Assembly (NCBI RefSeq): GCF_039908635.1
Contig: NZ_CP150918.1
Location: 2,356,001-2,420,000 of the forward strand
From: Pseudomonas purpurea
GTDB lineage: Bacteria; Pseudomonadota; Gammaproteobacteria; Pseudomonadales; Pseudomonadaceae
Reading direction: 5' to 3'
DNA length: 64,000 nt
In this document: positions 40,651 through 55,600 of the stretch, in pieces
How the letters are laid out: every line of letters starts with the position of its first letter
How positions within the stretch are numbered: position 1 is the first letter of the stretch
The notes under the pieces: model-generated
The model's input: the letters and a program-made list of their open reading frames with translations, nothing else
Told to the model about the DNA's origin: nothing
Databases searched by the model: none
Position numbers and translations under genes: made by a program

Positions 40651-43600
40651 ATCACACGCTTCTGATCCCGCAGACATTCTCCCTGACCGCAGCCCAGCGC
40701 GATATCTGGCTCGATCAGGTAAGCCGTGGCGACTCGCCGCTCTACAACATCGGTGGATACATTGAAATCAATGGGCATGTGTGTCCTGCGGTGATTCAGC
40801 ATGCGGTCGAGTTGCTGGTGGAAAAACATGACGCCTTGCGCACCGTGCTGCTGGCCGATTCCGGCCCCGACGGCGTACCGCTACAGTCCTTTGCCCACGC
40901 GCTACCGGTCCGGGTTCCGTTGCACGACTTCTCGACGCAGCCCGATCCGCTGGCGGCCGCGCAGGTCTTGATGCAGCAACAGATGGCGTTGCCCTATCCG
41001 CTGGATACCGGCCCCTTGTTCCGCTTTTTCCTGATCAAGCTTGAAGACGAGCATTTCTTCCTGGGTACCCAGGCGCATCACCTCATCCTCGACGGGTGGG
41101 GATTCGGCCAGATGCTGCAGTCTCTGGGGAGTCTCTATAGCGCACTGGAACAGGAAGGCGAGCCTGATCTGTCGGCAGCGTCTTATATCGATTTCATTCA
41201 CGACGATCACCGCTATCACCACTCTGCGCGTTACGCCCGCGACCGGGCTTACTGGCTGGACAAGTACCAGACGGTCCCCGAGCCCTTGTTGGTGCCACGT
41301 TATCGAGACCGCCATGTCGATGGCATTGCACCGAGCAGCACTGTCGTGCGGCCGTTTCCGGTTGTCCTGCACGAGCGAATGGGGCAGTTGGCGAAAACGT
41401 ATCAGGCGTCGCCTTTCCACGTGTTGCTGGCCGCGTTGTATGTCTACTTCACCCGCACGACGCAGCGCGACGAGTGGGTGGTGGGGCTGCCGATCCTCAA
41501 TCGTCCCAACGCCGGGTTCAAGTCCACCCTGGGGTTGTTCACCCAGGTCAGTGCGGTGCGATTGCGCTTCAGCAATGACCTGTCGTTCGGCGAACTGATT
41601 CGTGCGGTGCGCGATGTGCTCAGGCAGGACTTTCGTCATCAGCGCTTCCCCTTGAGCGAGATGAACCGTGCCCTTGGGCTGCTGCGCGATGATCGTGCGC
41701 AGCTGTTTGATCTGTCGGTTTCTTATGAACAGGAGGACCACGATTATCGCTACGGTCAGGCCCTGGCACATTCGGTGAAAGTCTCGAACAACCACGAGCA
41801 AACGCCGCTGACCCTGCACTTGCGCACCAACAGTTACCACGACAAGGCATGGGCCCATTACGTCTACAACGAGGCGTACTTTGAGCGCACCGAGATCGAG
41901 TCGCTGGCCGAACGTTTTACCGGTGTCCTGGAGCAGGGGCTGGAAGCCCCCGATGGGTCTATCCGCCATTTCACCCTGATGACGCCTGCTGAAGCCGAGC
42001 GGCTGCGTCAATGGAACGCGACCGAAAAGGCCTACCCCGGCGACCAGACTCTTCATCAATTGATCGAGGCGCAGGTCGCGGCCCGGCCTCATGCCACGGC
42101 GGTGACGTATGCCGGCCTGACGCTGAGCTACGGCGAATTGAATGCACGCGCCAACCAGGTCGCTCATCGGCTGTTGGCCATGGGGGTTCGCCCCGATGAC
42201 CGGGTGGCAATCTGTGTCGAGCGTGGGCTTGAGATGGTCGTCGGCCTGCTCGGGATTCTCAAGGCGGGTGCCGGTTATGTACCGCTGGACCCGGAGTACC
42301 CGAGCGAACGACTCACCTACATGATCGAAAACAGCGCCCCCACGGTGTTGCTGACGCAACAGGCCTTGCTTGAGCGCCTGAGCCAAACGGCGGCCCCTGT
42401 GCTGCTGCTCGACGCCCAGGGACGCGATGCCGAGGAAATCGGCCGTCAGTCACGCTCCAATCCCGATGTCGGCGGTTTGTCCCACGCAGCCCTGGCCTAC
42501 GTGATCTACACCTCGGGTTCTACGGGGCAGCCCAAGGGTGTGGCCATGCCTCACGGGCCGCTGGTCAATCTGATGCAATGGCAGCTTGATCAGGCGACCC
42601 AACAAGGTCGAGGGGCACAGCGCACGCTGCAATTCGCCGCACTGGGTTTTGATGTGGCGTTCCAGGAGGTGTTCAGCACCCTGTGTGCCGGTGGTGAACT
42701 GTCGATGATCCATGCCGACATCCGGCTGAATTTCCGACACCTGTTCCAGCATATCTGCGAGCACCGCATCGAACGCCTGTATCTGCCGTGCATCGCGCTG
42801 CAAGCGCTGACGGAAACGGTGGTCGGTGACGAGCAGTTGAGTCAATTGCCGTGTGCGTTGGCCGATGTGATTACCGCCGGTGAGCAACTGCGCATCACCG
42901 AACCCATGCGCACCTTCTTCCGGGGTCTGCAAGGTTGTCGCCTGCATAACCACTACGGCCCCACCGAGTCCCACGTGACCACGGCGCTGACGCTTGCGGG
43001 CGACGCGACAGGGTGGCCCGTCCTGCCATCGATCGGGCAGCCAGTGGCCAATACCCGCATCCATCTGCTGGATGAGCAGCTTCAGCCGGTCCCGCCAGGC
43101 GTTGCCGGGGAGATCTACATCGGCGGTGCGTGCGTGGCCCGTGGCTACCTGAACCGCGAAGACCTGACCCGCGAGCGTTTCATCGTCGACCCGTTTGTCG
43201 GCGAAGGTTCGGCGCGTCTGTACCAGTCCGGAGACTTGGGGTGTTACCAGGCCAACGGTGATATCGAGTACCTGGGGCGCAACGACGGCCAGATCAAGAT
43301 CCGTGGTTTTCGTGTCGAACCGGGCGAGGTCGAAGCCCGGTTGGCCCGGCACCCAGGCGTACGCGAAGCGGCGGTGGTGGTTCGCGAAGAGGTCGCGGGT
43401 GACAAGCGATTGGTGGCGTACTTTACGGCGTACCCCGGCCAAGCGTTGCCGGATGTCGATGCATTACGCCGTTACCTGCAAGGCTTGTTGCCGGACTACA
43501 TGATTCCCGCCGCCTATGTGCGGCTCGAAACACTGCCGTTGTCGCCCAATGGCAAGCTTGATCGAAGAGCCCTGCCCATGCCGCAGGCCGAGGCTTTTGT

Positions 43601-46600
43601 CTGCCGCGAATACGAGGCCCCGGTGGGTATCAGGGAAATCACGCTGGCCAGGTTGTGGGCCGAACTGCTGAATGTGGAGCGCGTGGGGCGTCACGACCAC
43701 TTTTTCGAGCTGGGCGGGCACTCGCTGTTGGCGGTGAATCTGATCGAGCGCATGCGTCGGGCCGGGCTGAGTGCTGACGTGCGTGTGCTGTTCACTCAGC
43801 CAACGTTGGCGGCACTGGCGGCCGCGACCGACGGTGGCACGGAAGTCGAAGTGCCGGCCAATCGCATCCCGGTCGATTGCACACGCATTACCCCGGATCA
43901 ACTGTCACTGGCAGAACTGGACCAGGCGTCCATCGATTGCATCGTGGCGACGGTGCCCGGCGGTGCGGCTAACGTGCAGGAGATTTATCCGCTGGCGCCG
44001 TTGCAGGAAGGTCTGCTTTATCACCACCTGAGTGCCGAAGAAAGCGACCCCTATCAGCAACACGCACTGTTCGCCTTTGAGGATGAGGCTCGGCTGCACG
44101 CTTTTGTGCAGGCGTTGCAAGCGGTGGTCTCGCGGCACGACATCCTGCGTACCAGCCTGGTCTGGGAGGGGATCGCGCAGCCCATGCAAGTGGTCTGGCG
44201 CGAGGCCAGGTTGAGTGCTGATCCGATTGCACTGGAGCCTGGGGCCGGGGATATCGTCGAGCAGTTGCGCGAGCGTCTCGATCCGCGTCACTTCGTCCTG
44301 GGTATTCGCCGGGCACCGATGATGCGTGTCTGCTATGCCGAAGACCCGGCAAACACGCGTTGGGTCGGCATGCTGGTGTTCCATCATCTGGTTAACGATG
44401 CGACATCGCTGGGTGTGTTGATCGAGGAGGTCGCGGCTCACATGCAGGGCCGGGAGCAGGATCTGGCGCCACCCGTGCCGTATCGCAACTACGTGGCCCA
44501 GGCGCGGTGGGGCGTCAGCCAGGAGGAACACGAAGCGTTTTTCCGTCAACAGTTGAGCGATGTCGACGAGCCGACGCTGGCGCTCGGTCTGCACCACGAT
44601 CACGGCGATCATGAAGAAGGCCACGCCCTGCTGGAGGCTTCGCTCAGCCAGCGCTTGCGGGGGCAGGCCCGGCAACTGGGCGTCAGTGCCGCGTGTGTGT
44701 GTCACTTGGCCTGGGCTCGGGTCGTCGGTTGCCTGGCGGGCCGCGACGATGTGGTTTTCGGCACCGTGCTGTTGGGGCGCTTGCAGGCCGGTGAAGGGGC
44801 GGATCGCGCCCTGGGCATGTTCATCAATACCTTGCCCCTGCGGGTCAACCTGGGCGAACACAGTGTGCAAGCTGCGGTGAAGGCCACGCACGCACGATTG
44901 AACGCCTTGTTGGCCCACGAACATGCCTCCCTGGCGTTGGCCCAGCGTTGCAGCGGTGTCGCGGCGCCGACGCCGCTGTTCAACACCTTGTTCAACTACC
45001 GTCATGGCGGGGTATCGGATGAGGGGGGCGCATTGCGGGCCTGGCAGGGCATTGAACTGCTGGGCAGCGAGGAGGTTGTCAGCTACCCGCTGATCGTGTC
45101 GGTGGATGACCTGGGTGAAGGATTCAAGTTGAGCGCCGTTGCGCCCAGGGACGTCGGGGCGCAACGGATCCTTGGTTACCTGCATACCGCGCTGCAAGGG
45201 TTGGTCGAGACCCTTGAACATGGCCTGCAAACACCGTTGCACAGCGTGCCGGTTCTTGTGGCGACCGAGCGCCAGCAGGTGCTGTTTGAGCTTAATGCCA
45301 CCGAAACGGATTACCCCTGCGACCAGACGATTCACGCGTTGTTCGAGGCGCAGGTTCGACGCACCCCGGACTCGGTGGCACTGCTGGCCGGTGAACAGCA
45401 ACTGACCTACCGCGAACTCAACGAACGCGCCAATCAACTGGCTCGTCATCTGCGTCAGTTGGGTGTAAAGCCCGATTCACGGGTAGCAATCTGCGTCGAA
45501 CGCGGGCCGGAACTGGTGATCGGCTTGCTGGGGATTCTCAAGGCGGGCGGCGCTTACGTGCCGCTGGACCCCGGCTATCCGCGCGAACGCATTGCTTACA
45601 TGTTGCAGGACAGCGCGCCGGTCGCGGTGTTGGTGCAAGGGACCACTCATGATTTGCTGGATAAGACCACGGTGCCAGTGATCGATCTGGATCACCCGAC
45701 CTGGCAGGCGCAATCCGTCAGCAATCCGCAGGTTCCGGGATTGACCGTCTCGCACCTGGCCTACGTGATCTACACCTCGGGTTCGACCGGCACACCGAAG
45801 GGCGTGATGGTCGAGCATCGCGGGGTCAATAACTTGGTGCACTGGAGTTCCCAGGTGTGCGGGGGCACGCAAGACGCTGCGCTGTTGCAGAAAACCCCGT
45901 TCAGTTTCGATGCCTCGGTCTGGGAGTTCTTCTGGCCGCTCACCACCGGGATGCGCTTGGTGCTGGCCCGTCCTGACGGTCACCGCGAACCGGCCTATAT
46001 GGCGCAGTTGATCCGTGAGCAGCGCATCACGGTGATTCAGTTCGTGCCGGCGATGTTGCAACAATTTCTGGAGCTGGACGAAGTCAGCCAGTGCGTCAGC
46101 CTGACCGACGTGTTCTGTGGCGGTGGTGAACTCACCGCCGCGCTGGCCCGACGGGTTCAGGAACGCTTGCCGCAGGTGCGTTTGCACAACGTTTATGGCC
46201 CCACCGAAGCTACGGTCGACAGCACGGTCTGGACCCTTGAACCGGGCGCGACGATACCGGATGTTCAGTTGCCAATCGGCCGGCCGATTGCCAATACACG
46301 GTTGTACGTGCTGGACGCCCACGACGCGCCGGTGCCGCTGGGTGTGAGCGGACACCTGCATATCGGCGGCGTCGGGGTCACGAGGGGCTATGTGGGCTTG
46401 CCACAATTGACGGCGGAACGCTTCATCGACAGTCCGTTCGTGGCTGGCGACCGGTTGTACCGCACCGGTGATCTGGTGCGCTATCGCCCCGACGGGAACC
46501 TGGAATTTCTCGGTCGCAACGACTTCCAGGTGAAGTTGCGAGGCGTGCGCCTGGAACTGGGCGAAATCGAAGCCCTTCTGGCGGCGCACCCGGCGGTGCG

Positions 46601-49600
46601 GGAGGCGGTAGTGCTGGCGCGGGATGAGCGCCTGGTCGCGTACTTCACCCCTCGGGTCGCGGGCCAGATCCCGGCAATCGAAGCGTTGCGCGCTCATCTG
46701 CTGGCGCAGTTGCCGGAACACATGGTGCCTGCTGCTTATGTGCACCTTGACGCGCTGCCCCTGAGCCCCAACGGCAAGCTGGATCGCAGGGCGTTGCCGG
46801 CGCCGGACCAGGACGCGCTGATGACTCGTCGCTACGAAGCACCGCAGGGCGAAGTGGAAACAGTCTTGGCGCAGATCTGGGCCGATGTGCTCAAGGTGGA
46901 GCGGGTGGGGCGCCATGACCATTTCTTTGAACTGGGCGGGCACTCGTTGCTGGCGGTGAGCCTGATCGAACGCATGCGTCAGGCCGGGTTGTCGGCGGAT
47001 GTGCGAGTACTGTTTGGCCAGCCGACGCTGGCCGCTTTGGCGGCAGCGGTGGGCGGTGGTCGAGAGATAGACGTGCCGGTCAACCGCATACCGTTTGGTT
47101 GCACGCACATTACCCCGGACCTGCTGCCGCTGGCAGACCTGGATCAAGCAGCCATCGACCGCATCGTGGCGACGGTGCCCGGTGGCGTGGGCAACGTGCA
47201 GGATATCTACCCGCTGGCACCGTTGCAGGCCGGCATCCTCTATCACCACTTGTCGGTTACGCAAGGCGACCCCTACGTGCTGCAGGTGCAATTTGCCTTC
47301 GACAATGACGAGCGCCTGGAGGCTTTCGCCCAAGCGTTGCAGGCCGTCATCGAGCGTCATGACATTCTCCGGACCGCGATGACCTGGGAAAGCCTCGATG
47401 AGCCGGTGCAAGTGGTCTGGCGTCAGGCCCCACTGGGGCGAGAGGCGGTTGAGTCGGACCCGAAAGCGGGTGATGTGTTGACTCGACTGCACGCCCGTTT
47501 TGATCCCCGGCATTATCGGCTGGACATCACCCAGGCGCCGTTGATGCGCCTGGTGCATGCCCGGGACGAGGCCAATCAGCGGGTAGTCGCCGTGCTGCTG
47601 TTTCACCACATGGTGATGGACCATGTCGCGCTGGAGGTTTTACAGCACGAGATAGGCGTCGGTTTGCTGGGTCAGCAGTCGTTGCTGGGAGAGGCGGTTC
47701 CGTATCGTAACTATGTGGCACAGACCCGCCTAGGCATTAGCGAACAGGAACACGAGATGTTCTTTCGCGAGATGCTGGGCGATGTCGATGAGCCGACCCT
47801 GCCGTTCGGTTTGCAGGATGTGCAGGGCGACGGCAGCGGTATCGAGGAAGCGACGCAACGGGTGCCGGCTGATGTGAGCCAGCGCTTGCGCGCCCAGGCA
47901 CGCGTGTTGGGGGTGAGTGCTGCCAGCCTGTTCCATCTGGCGTGGGCGCAGGTACTGGCCGGCGTATCGGGCAAGGAGCACGTGGTGTTTGGCACCGTGA
48001 TGCTGGGCCGGATGCAGGGCGGTGAAGGCACCGAGCAAGCCTTGGGTTTGTTTATCAATACCTTGCCGTTACGCATCGATGTAGGGGCTCAAGGCGCCCG
48101 GGCGGGTGTCGAGGCAATCCATGCGCGGCTCACCGCATTGCTGGGGCATGAACATGCCCCGTTGGTGCTGGCGCAACGTTGCAGTGGTGTGGTCGCGCCG
48201 TCGCCGTTGTTCAGTGCGTTGCTCAACTACCGGCACAGCGCGACCGATACGATTCACCACCACCACGCCTGGCATGGGATTGAGCTGCTGAGTGCCGAAG
48301 AGCGGACCAACTATCCACTGACGCTGAACGTGGATGACCTGGGCGACGGGTTCAACCTGAACGCCATGACGGTTGCCCGGATCGGTGCGCAGCGGATCTG
48401 CGGCTATGTGCAGACCGCACTGGAATCACTGGTCGAGGCGCTGGAACAGGATTCGCCGGTCGCACTGAACCGCTTGCCGATGCTTCCCGCTGCCGAACGT
48501 CGGTATCTGGTGTTTGACCTCAACGCCACCGACGTCGATTACCCACTCAATCAAACGATTCATGGTCTGTTCGAGAGTCAGGTGCAACGCACGCCGGATG
48601 CGCCAGCCGTGCTGGCGGGCGAGCAGCGCCTGACCTACCGCGAACTCAATCAGCGCGCCAATCAACTGGCCCATCACCTGCGCCTGCAGGGCGTCGGCCC
48701 GGATTCGCGGGTGGCGATCTGTGTCGAACGCGGGCTGGATATGGTGGTTGGCTTGCTGGCGATCCTCAAGGCGGGCGGCGGTTACGTACCGCTGGACCCG
48801 GCGTATCCGCTGGAACGCATCGCCTACATGCTGCATGACAGCGCTCCGGCGGCGGTGCTGGTGCAAGGCACGACCCGTGAACTGCTGGGCGAGGTGGCCG
48901 TGCCGGTGATCGATCTGGATCACCCGACCTGGCAGGCGCAATCCGTCAGCAATCCGCAGGTTCCGGCGCTGACTCCGGCGCATCTGGTCTACGTCATCTA
49001 CACCTCTGGTTCCACCGGTCAACCGAAAGGCGTGATCAACGAGCATGGCGCGGTGGTCAACCGCTTGTTGTGGATGCAGGACGAATACCGCCTGACGTCT
49101 GCCGATGCCGTGCTGCAAAAGACCCCGTTCAGTTTTGACGTGTCGGTCTGGGAATTCTTCTGGCCGTTGTTCACCGGCGCACGGCTGGTGATGGCGCGCC
49201 CGGAAGGGCACAAGGACCCTGCGTACCTGTGCGAGGTGATTCACGCAGAACAGATCACCACGCTGCACTTCGTGCCGTCGATGCTCGACGTGTTCTTGGC
49301 CCATGGCGATGTCAGCCAATGCGCCGGGCTGAAGCGGGTGATGTGCAGCGGCGAAGCGTTGCCGGGCAGTCTGGTGCGGCGTTTCAAGGTTCAGTTGCCG
49401 GGTTCTGAATTGCATAACCTGTACGGCCCGACCGAAGCGGCAGTGGACGTGACGGCCTGGAACTGCGCCGGTCCTTTGGAGCTGACCCCGGACAACACGC
49501 CCATTGGCAAACCGATTGCCAACACCCGCCTGTACCTGCTCGACGGGCAGCTACAGCCGGTGCCGCAAGGCGTGGTCGGTGAGCTGTACATCGGCGGCGT

Positions 49601-52600
49601 GCAAGTGGCGCGCGGTTACCTGCACCGCCCGGAGCTGACCGCCGAACGCTTCTTGAATGACCCGTTCAGCAGCGTGAACAATGCGCGGATGTACCGCACC
49701 GGCGACGTCGCGCGTTACCTTGCGGACGGCAACATCGAGTACCTGGGACGAAACGACGATCAGGTGAAGATCCGTGGTCTGCGCATCGAACTGGGTGAAA
49801 TCCAGGCGCGCCTGACCCAGTTCCCCGAGGTGAAGGAAGCGGTAGTGCTGGCCCGTGAAGACGTGCCGGGCGATAAGCGTCTGGTGGCGTATTACACCAC
49901 TCAGGCCTCGGCTGAAGCCCTCAATATCGAGACGCTGCGCAGCCATCTGCTGGAGCATCTGCCGGAGTACATGGTGCCGTCGGTGTTCGTCCATCTCGAT
50001 GCGTTGCCGTTGAGTCCCAACGGCAAGCTGGACCGCAAGGCCTTGCCGGCACCGGGTCTGGGCGCGATGATCATGCGCGGTTACGAAGCGCCGCAAGGTG
50101 ATGTGGAAACCACGCTCGCGCAGATCTGGGCCGAGTTGCTCAAGGTCGAACGGGTGGGGCGTCATGACCACTTCTTCGAGTTGGGTGGGCATTCGTTGCT
50201 GGCCGTCAGCCTGATCGAGCGCATGCGTCGGGGCGGATTGTCGGCGGATGTGCGGGTGCTGTTTGGCCAGCCGACGCTGGCGGCATTGGCGGCGGCAGTC
50301 GGCAGTGGCCGGGAAATCCGGGTGCCGGCCAACCTCATCCCGCCGGGCTGTGAAAGGATCACCCCGGAGCTGTTGCCGCTGGCGGATCTGAATCAAGCGG
50401 CCATTGACCGCATCGTCGCCACTGTCCCCGGCGGCACTGCCAATGTGCAGGATATTTACCCGTTGGCACCGTTGCAGGCTGGCATCCTTTATCACCACCT
50501 TTCGGTCACACAAGGTGACCCTTACGTGATGCAGGTGCAGTTCGCCTTCGATAATGAACAGCGTCTGGAGGCTTTTGCCCAGGCGTTGCAAGCCGTGATC
50601 GGGCGGCATGACATTCTTCGGACCGCCATGGTTTGGGAAAACCTCGATCAGCCGGTGCAAGTGGTCTGGCGTCAGGCCCCGCTGGGCCGAGAGGCGGTCG
50701 AGCCGGACCTGAAAGCGGGTGATGTGCTGGCCCAACTGCATGCCCGTTTTGATCCTCGGCATTATCGGCTGGACATCACCCAGGCACCGTTGATGCGGCT
50801 GGTGCATGCCCGGGACGAGGCCCGTCAGCGGGTGGTCGCGATGCTGCTGTTCCATCACCTGGTGATGGACCATGTCGCGCTGGACGTGTTGCAACATGAG
50901 ATACGGGCCTTTCTGCTCGGCCAGCAGGCGCGGCTGGGCGAGGCGGTTGCGTACCGCAACTATGTCGCGCAGACGCGTCTGGGCATCAGTGAGCAGGAAC
51001 ACGAAACGTTCTTCCGCGAGATGCTGGGCGATGTCGATGAGCCGACGTTGCCGTTCGGTTTGCAGGATGTGCAGGGCGACGGCAGCGACATCGAGGAAGT
51101 CTCACAACCGGTGCAGCGCGATTTGGGCCAGCGTCTGCGTGCCCAGGCCCGCACGTTGGGGGTGAGTGCCGCCAGCCTGTTCCACCTGGCGTGGGCGCAG
51201 GTACTGGCCGGTGTGTCGGGCAAGGCGTCGGTGGTGTTTGGCACCGTGTTGCTGGGCCGGATGCAGGGCGGCGAAGGCGCCGAACATGCCCTGGGGATGT
51301 TCATCAACACCTTGCCGCTGCGTGTAGATATAGATGAAACAGGTGTGGAGGCAGGTGTCAGAGCGACACACGCACGGCTCACGGCGTTGTTGGGCCATGA
51401 GCATGCTTCACTGGCTCTTGCGCAACGTTGCAGCGGGGTGGCCGCGCCGGCGCCATTGTTCAGCGCATTACTCAATTACCGGCATAGCGCGGTTGCGCAC
51501 GACTCGGCCGAACATCGCAGTGCCTGGCAAGGGATTGAGGTGCTGAGTGCGCAAGAGCGGACCAACTATCCGCTGACGTTGAGCGTTGATGATCGGGGCG
51601 AAGACTTTGGCCTGACGGCCATGGCGGTTTCGTCCATTGGTGCGCGGCGGATCTGCGGCTATATGCACACGGCGCTGGAGCACTTGGTGCACGCCTTGGC
51701 GCAGACACCTCAGGTCGCGCTGAATCACTTGTCGATCCTGCCACTGGCCGAACGTCAGCAACTGCTGGTGGACTTCAACACCACCCACGTCGACTATCCG
51801 CAAGGGTTGACCATTCACCAGCGCGTCGAGGCGCAAGCCGCCAAACATCCGCAGGCAATGGCGGCGTTTTATCAAGGGCAGAGCCTGAGCTACGGGCAGT
51901 TGAACCAACAGGCTAATCAGTTGGCTCATCACCTGCGCGACCTGGGTGTGCAGCCGGATGATCGGGTGGCGATTGTTGCCCGGCGTGGGCTGGACACGTT
52001 GGTCGGGCTGCTGGCGATTCTCAAGTCCGGCGCGTGTTATGTACCGATTGATCCGTCCCATCCGGCTGAGCGCCTGAGCTATTTGCTCAGCGACAGCGGT
52101 CCGGTGGCGGTGCTGACGCAGCAGGATTTGCTGGCGCGGTTGCCGGTGCTGGACGTGCCGGTCATTGAGCTGGACCGCAACCGCTGGCAAGACCAACCCA
52201 TTACGAATCCGCAGGTTGCCGGGCTGACGCCTGCACACCTGGCCTACGTGATCTACACCTCCGGCTCCACCGGTTTGCCCAAAGGCGTGATGGTTGAACA
52301 CCGCACCCTGGAAAACCTGGTGAACTGGCATTGCGATGTCTTCAACCTGCATCACGGTAGCCACACCTCCAGCGTGGCCGGTTTCGGCTTCGACGCCATG
52401 GCTTGGGAAGTCTGGCCAGCCTTGTGCGTCGGCGCGACCCTGCACCTGCCGCCCGCACATGACGGCAATGAAGATATTGATGCGCTGCTGAATTGGTGGC
52501 GCGCGCAACCATTGGACGTGAGTTTTCTGCCGACCCCGGTGGCCGAATATGCCTTCAGCCAGGATCTGGAACACCCGACCCTGCGCACGTTGCTGGTGGG

Positions 52601-55600
52601 CGGTGATCGCCTGCGGCAGTTCAGCAAGGCCCAGCGTTTCGCGCTGATCAACAACTATGGCCCGACCGAAGCCACCGTCGTCGCAACCTCCGGGCGCATC
52701 GAGGCTGGACAGACGCTGCACATCGGCAAGCCGATGGCCAACGCCAAGGTCTACCTGCTCGACGAGCAGATGCGCCCGGTGCCGGTGGGCGTGGCGGGTG
52801 AGTTGTATGTCGGTGGTGCGGGCGTGGCGCGGGGTTATTTGAACCGTCCGCAGATGACTGCCGAGCACTTTCTCAAGGACCCGTTCAGCGACGATCCGCA
52901 AGCGCGGATGTACCGCACCGGTGATCTGGCGCGCTGGCTGGCGGACGGCAACATCGAGTACCTGGGGCGCAATGACGATCAGGTGAAAATCCGTGGCATG
53001 CGCATCGAACTGGGGGAAATCGAAGCCAAACTGACGGCACTGGAGTCGGTGAAAGAAGCCGTGGTGATGGTGCGTGACGGCCGACTGGTGGCGTACTTCA
53101 CCGAACACACGCCGTTGGAAATCGAGCAGCTAAGGACCCAACTGCAAGCAACATTGCCGGACTACATGCTGCCGTCGGCCTACGTAAAACTGGAGTTCTT
53201 GCCACTGACCGCCAACGGCAAGCTGGACCGCAAGGCTTTGCCTGCCCCGGATCAGGCGTCAATGCTCAGCCGTGGCTACGAAGCGCCGCAAGGCGAGGTC
53301 GAAACCACCCTGGCGCAGATCTGGGCCGAGGTGCTCAAGGTCGAGCGGGTCGGGCGCCATGATCATTTCTTCGAACTGGGCGGGCACTCGCTGCTGGCGG
53401 TGAGCCTGATCGAACGCATGCGTCAGGCTGGTTTAAGTGCGGACGTGCGGGTGTTGTTCAGCCAGCCAACACTGGCGGCGTTGGCGGCTGCGGTCGGTGG
53501 GTATCGCGAGGTCATCGTACCGGCTAACCGTATAACGCCGGACTGCGAACGGATCACCCCGGACCTGCTGCCCCTGGCAGACCTGAATCAGGACGCCATC
53601 GACCGCATCGTCGCCACCGTCCCCGGTGGCGCGGCAAACGTGCAGGACATTTATCCGCTGGCGCCGTTGCAAGAAGGCATCCTCTACCACCACATCACCG
53701 CAGAGCAGGGCGATCCGTACCTGCTGCAATCGAAAATGGCTTTCGACAGCCTTGAGCGTTTGCAGGCATTTGCCCAGGCCTTGCAAAAGGTCATCGAGCG
53801 CCACGACATCCTGCGTACCGGGGTGGTCTGGGAAGGTTTGCAGCAGCCGATGCAAGTGGTCTGGTGCCAAGCCGAGCTGACCGTGCAGGAGGTGCTGCTG
53901 GACCCTGCGGCCGGCGACATTCTCGGCCAACTGCATGCACGCTTTGACGCCCGGCATTACCGTCTGGAGGTGACCCAGGCGCCGTTGATTCGCATGATGT
54001 TTGCTTGCGATCAGGCCAATCAGCGTGTGGTCGCCGTCCTGTTGTTCCATCACATGGCGCTGGATCACACGACCATGGAGGTGGTGGGCCAGGAGATGCG
54101 TGCGTACCTGTTCGATCAGGCAGAGTCTCTGGGGCCCGCGGTGCCTTACCGCAACTATGTGGCGCAGGCCCGATTGGGTGTCAGCGAGCAGGACCATGAA
54201 ATGTTCTTCCGCGAGATGCTCAGTGACATTGACGAACCGACGTTGCCGTTCGGTTTGCAGGATGTGCAGGGCGATGGCAACGATATCGAGGAAGCGACCC
54301 AACCTGTACCGGCCGCACTGAACCTGCGTGTACGGGCGCAGGCCCGGCAATTGGGCGTGAGCGCGGCGAGCGTGTTCCACCTGGCGTGGGCGCAGGTGCT
54401 CAGCCAAGTGTCCAACAGGCAGGAGGTGGTGTTCGGCACCGTACTGATGGGCCGTATGCAGGGCGGCGAAGGGGCTGACCGAGCACTGGGCATGTTCATC
54501 AACACCCTGCCGTTGCGTGTCAATCTGGGTGAGACCGGCGTGCAGGCAGGCGTCAAGGCCACACATGCGCGGCTGACCGCGTTACTGGGCCATGAACATG
54601 CGTCGTTGGCCCTGGCGCAGCGTTGCAGCGGCGTGGCGGCACCGTCTCCGCTGTTCAGTGCCTTACTCAATTACCGGCACAGTGTGGTGGACGAACCGGC
54701 GCAAGACGGCCAGGACATGTGGGAGGGTATCGAGTCGCTGGGCGGCGACGAGCGCACCAATTACCCGTTGACGTTGAGCGTCGATGACCTCGGTAATGGG
54801 TTCAGCCTGACCGTGCTGGCGGTTCCCCACGCGGGCGCACAGCGCATGTGCGGTTACATGCAGGCCGCGTTGGCCTCCCTGATTGACGCACTGGAGCAGA
54901 CACCTCAGGTCGCGCTGAATCACTTGTCGATCCTGCCGCCGGCCGAACGTCGGCAACTGCTGGTGGATTTCAACGCCACGCGTGTCGACTACCCACACGG
55001 CGAGACTGTTCACGCTGTGTTCGAGGCTCAGGTCGTGCGCATACCTGATGCCCTTGCGGTCTGTCAGGGCGAGCAACACCTGACTTATCGCGAACTCAAC
55101 CAGTGCGCGAATCAACTGGCTCATTACCTGCGCGACCTGGGTGTGCAACCGGATGACCGGGTGGCCATCGTTGCCCGGCGCGGGCTGGACACGTTGGTCG
55201 GGCTGCTGGCGATTCTCAAGTCCGGCGCGTGCTACGTGCCGGTTGATCCGTCCCATCCGGCCGAACGCCTGAGCTATTTGCTCAGCGACAGCGGCCCGGT
55301 GGCGGTGCTGACGCAGCAGGATTTGCTGGCGCGGTTGCCGGTGCTGGCAGTGCCGGTCATTGAGCTGGACCGCAACCGTTGGCAAGACCAACCCATCACG
55401 AATCCGCAAGTTGCCGGGTTGACGCCCGCACACCTGGCCTACGTGATCTATACCTCCGGCTCCACCGGTTTGCCCAAGGGTGTGATGGTCGAACATCACA
55501 CTTTGGAAAACCTGGTGAATTGGCATTGCGATGCCTTCAACCTGCATCACGGTAGCCACACTTCCAGCGTGGCCGGTTTCGGCTTCGACGCCATGGCCTG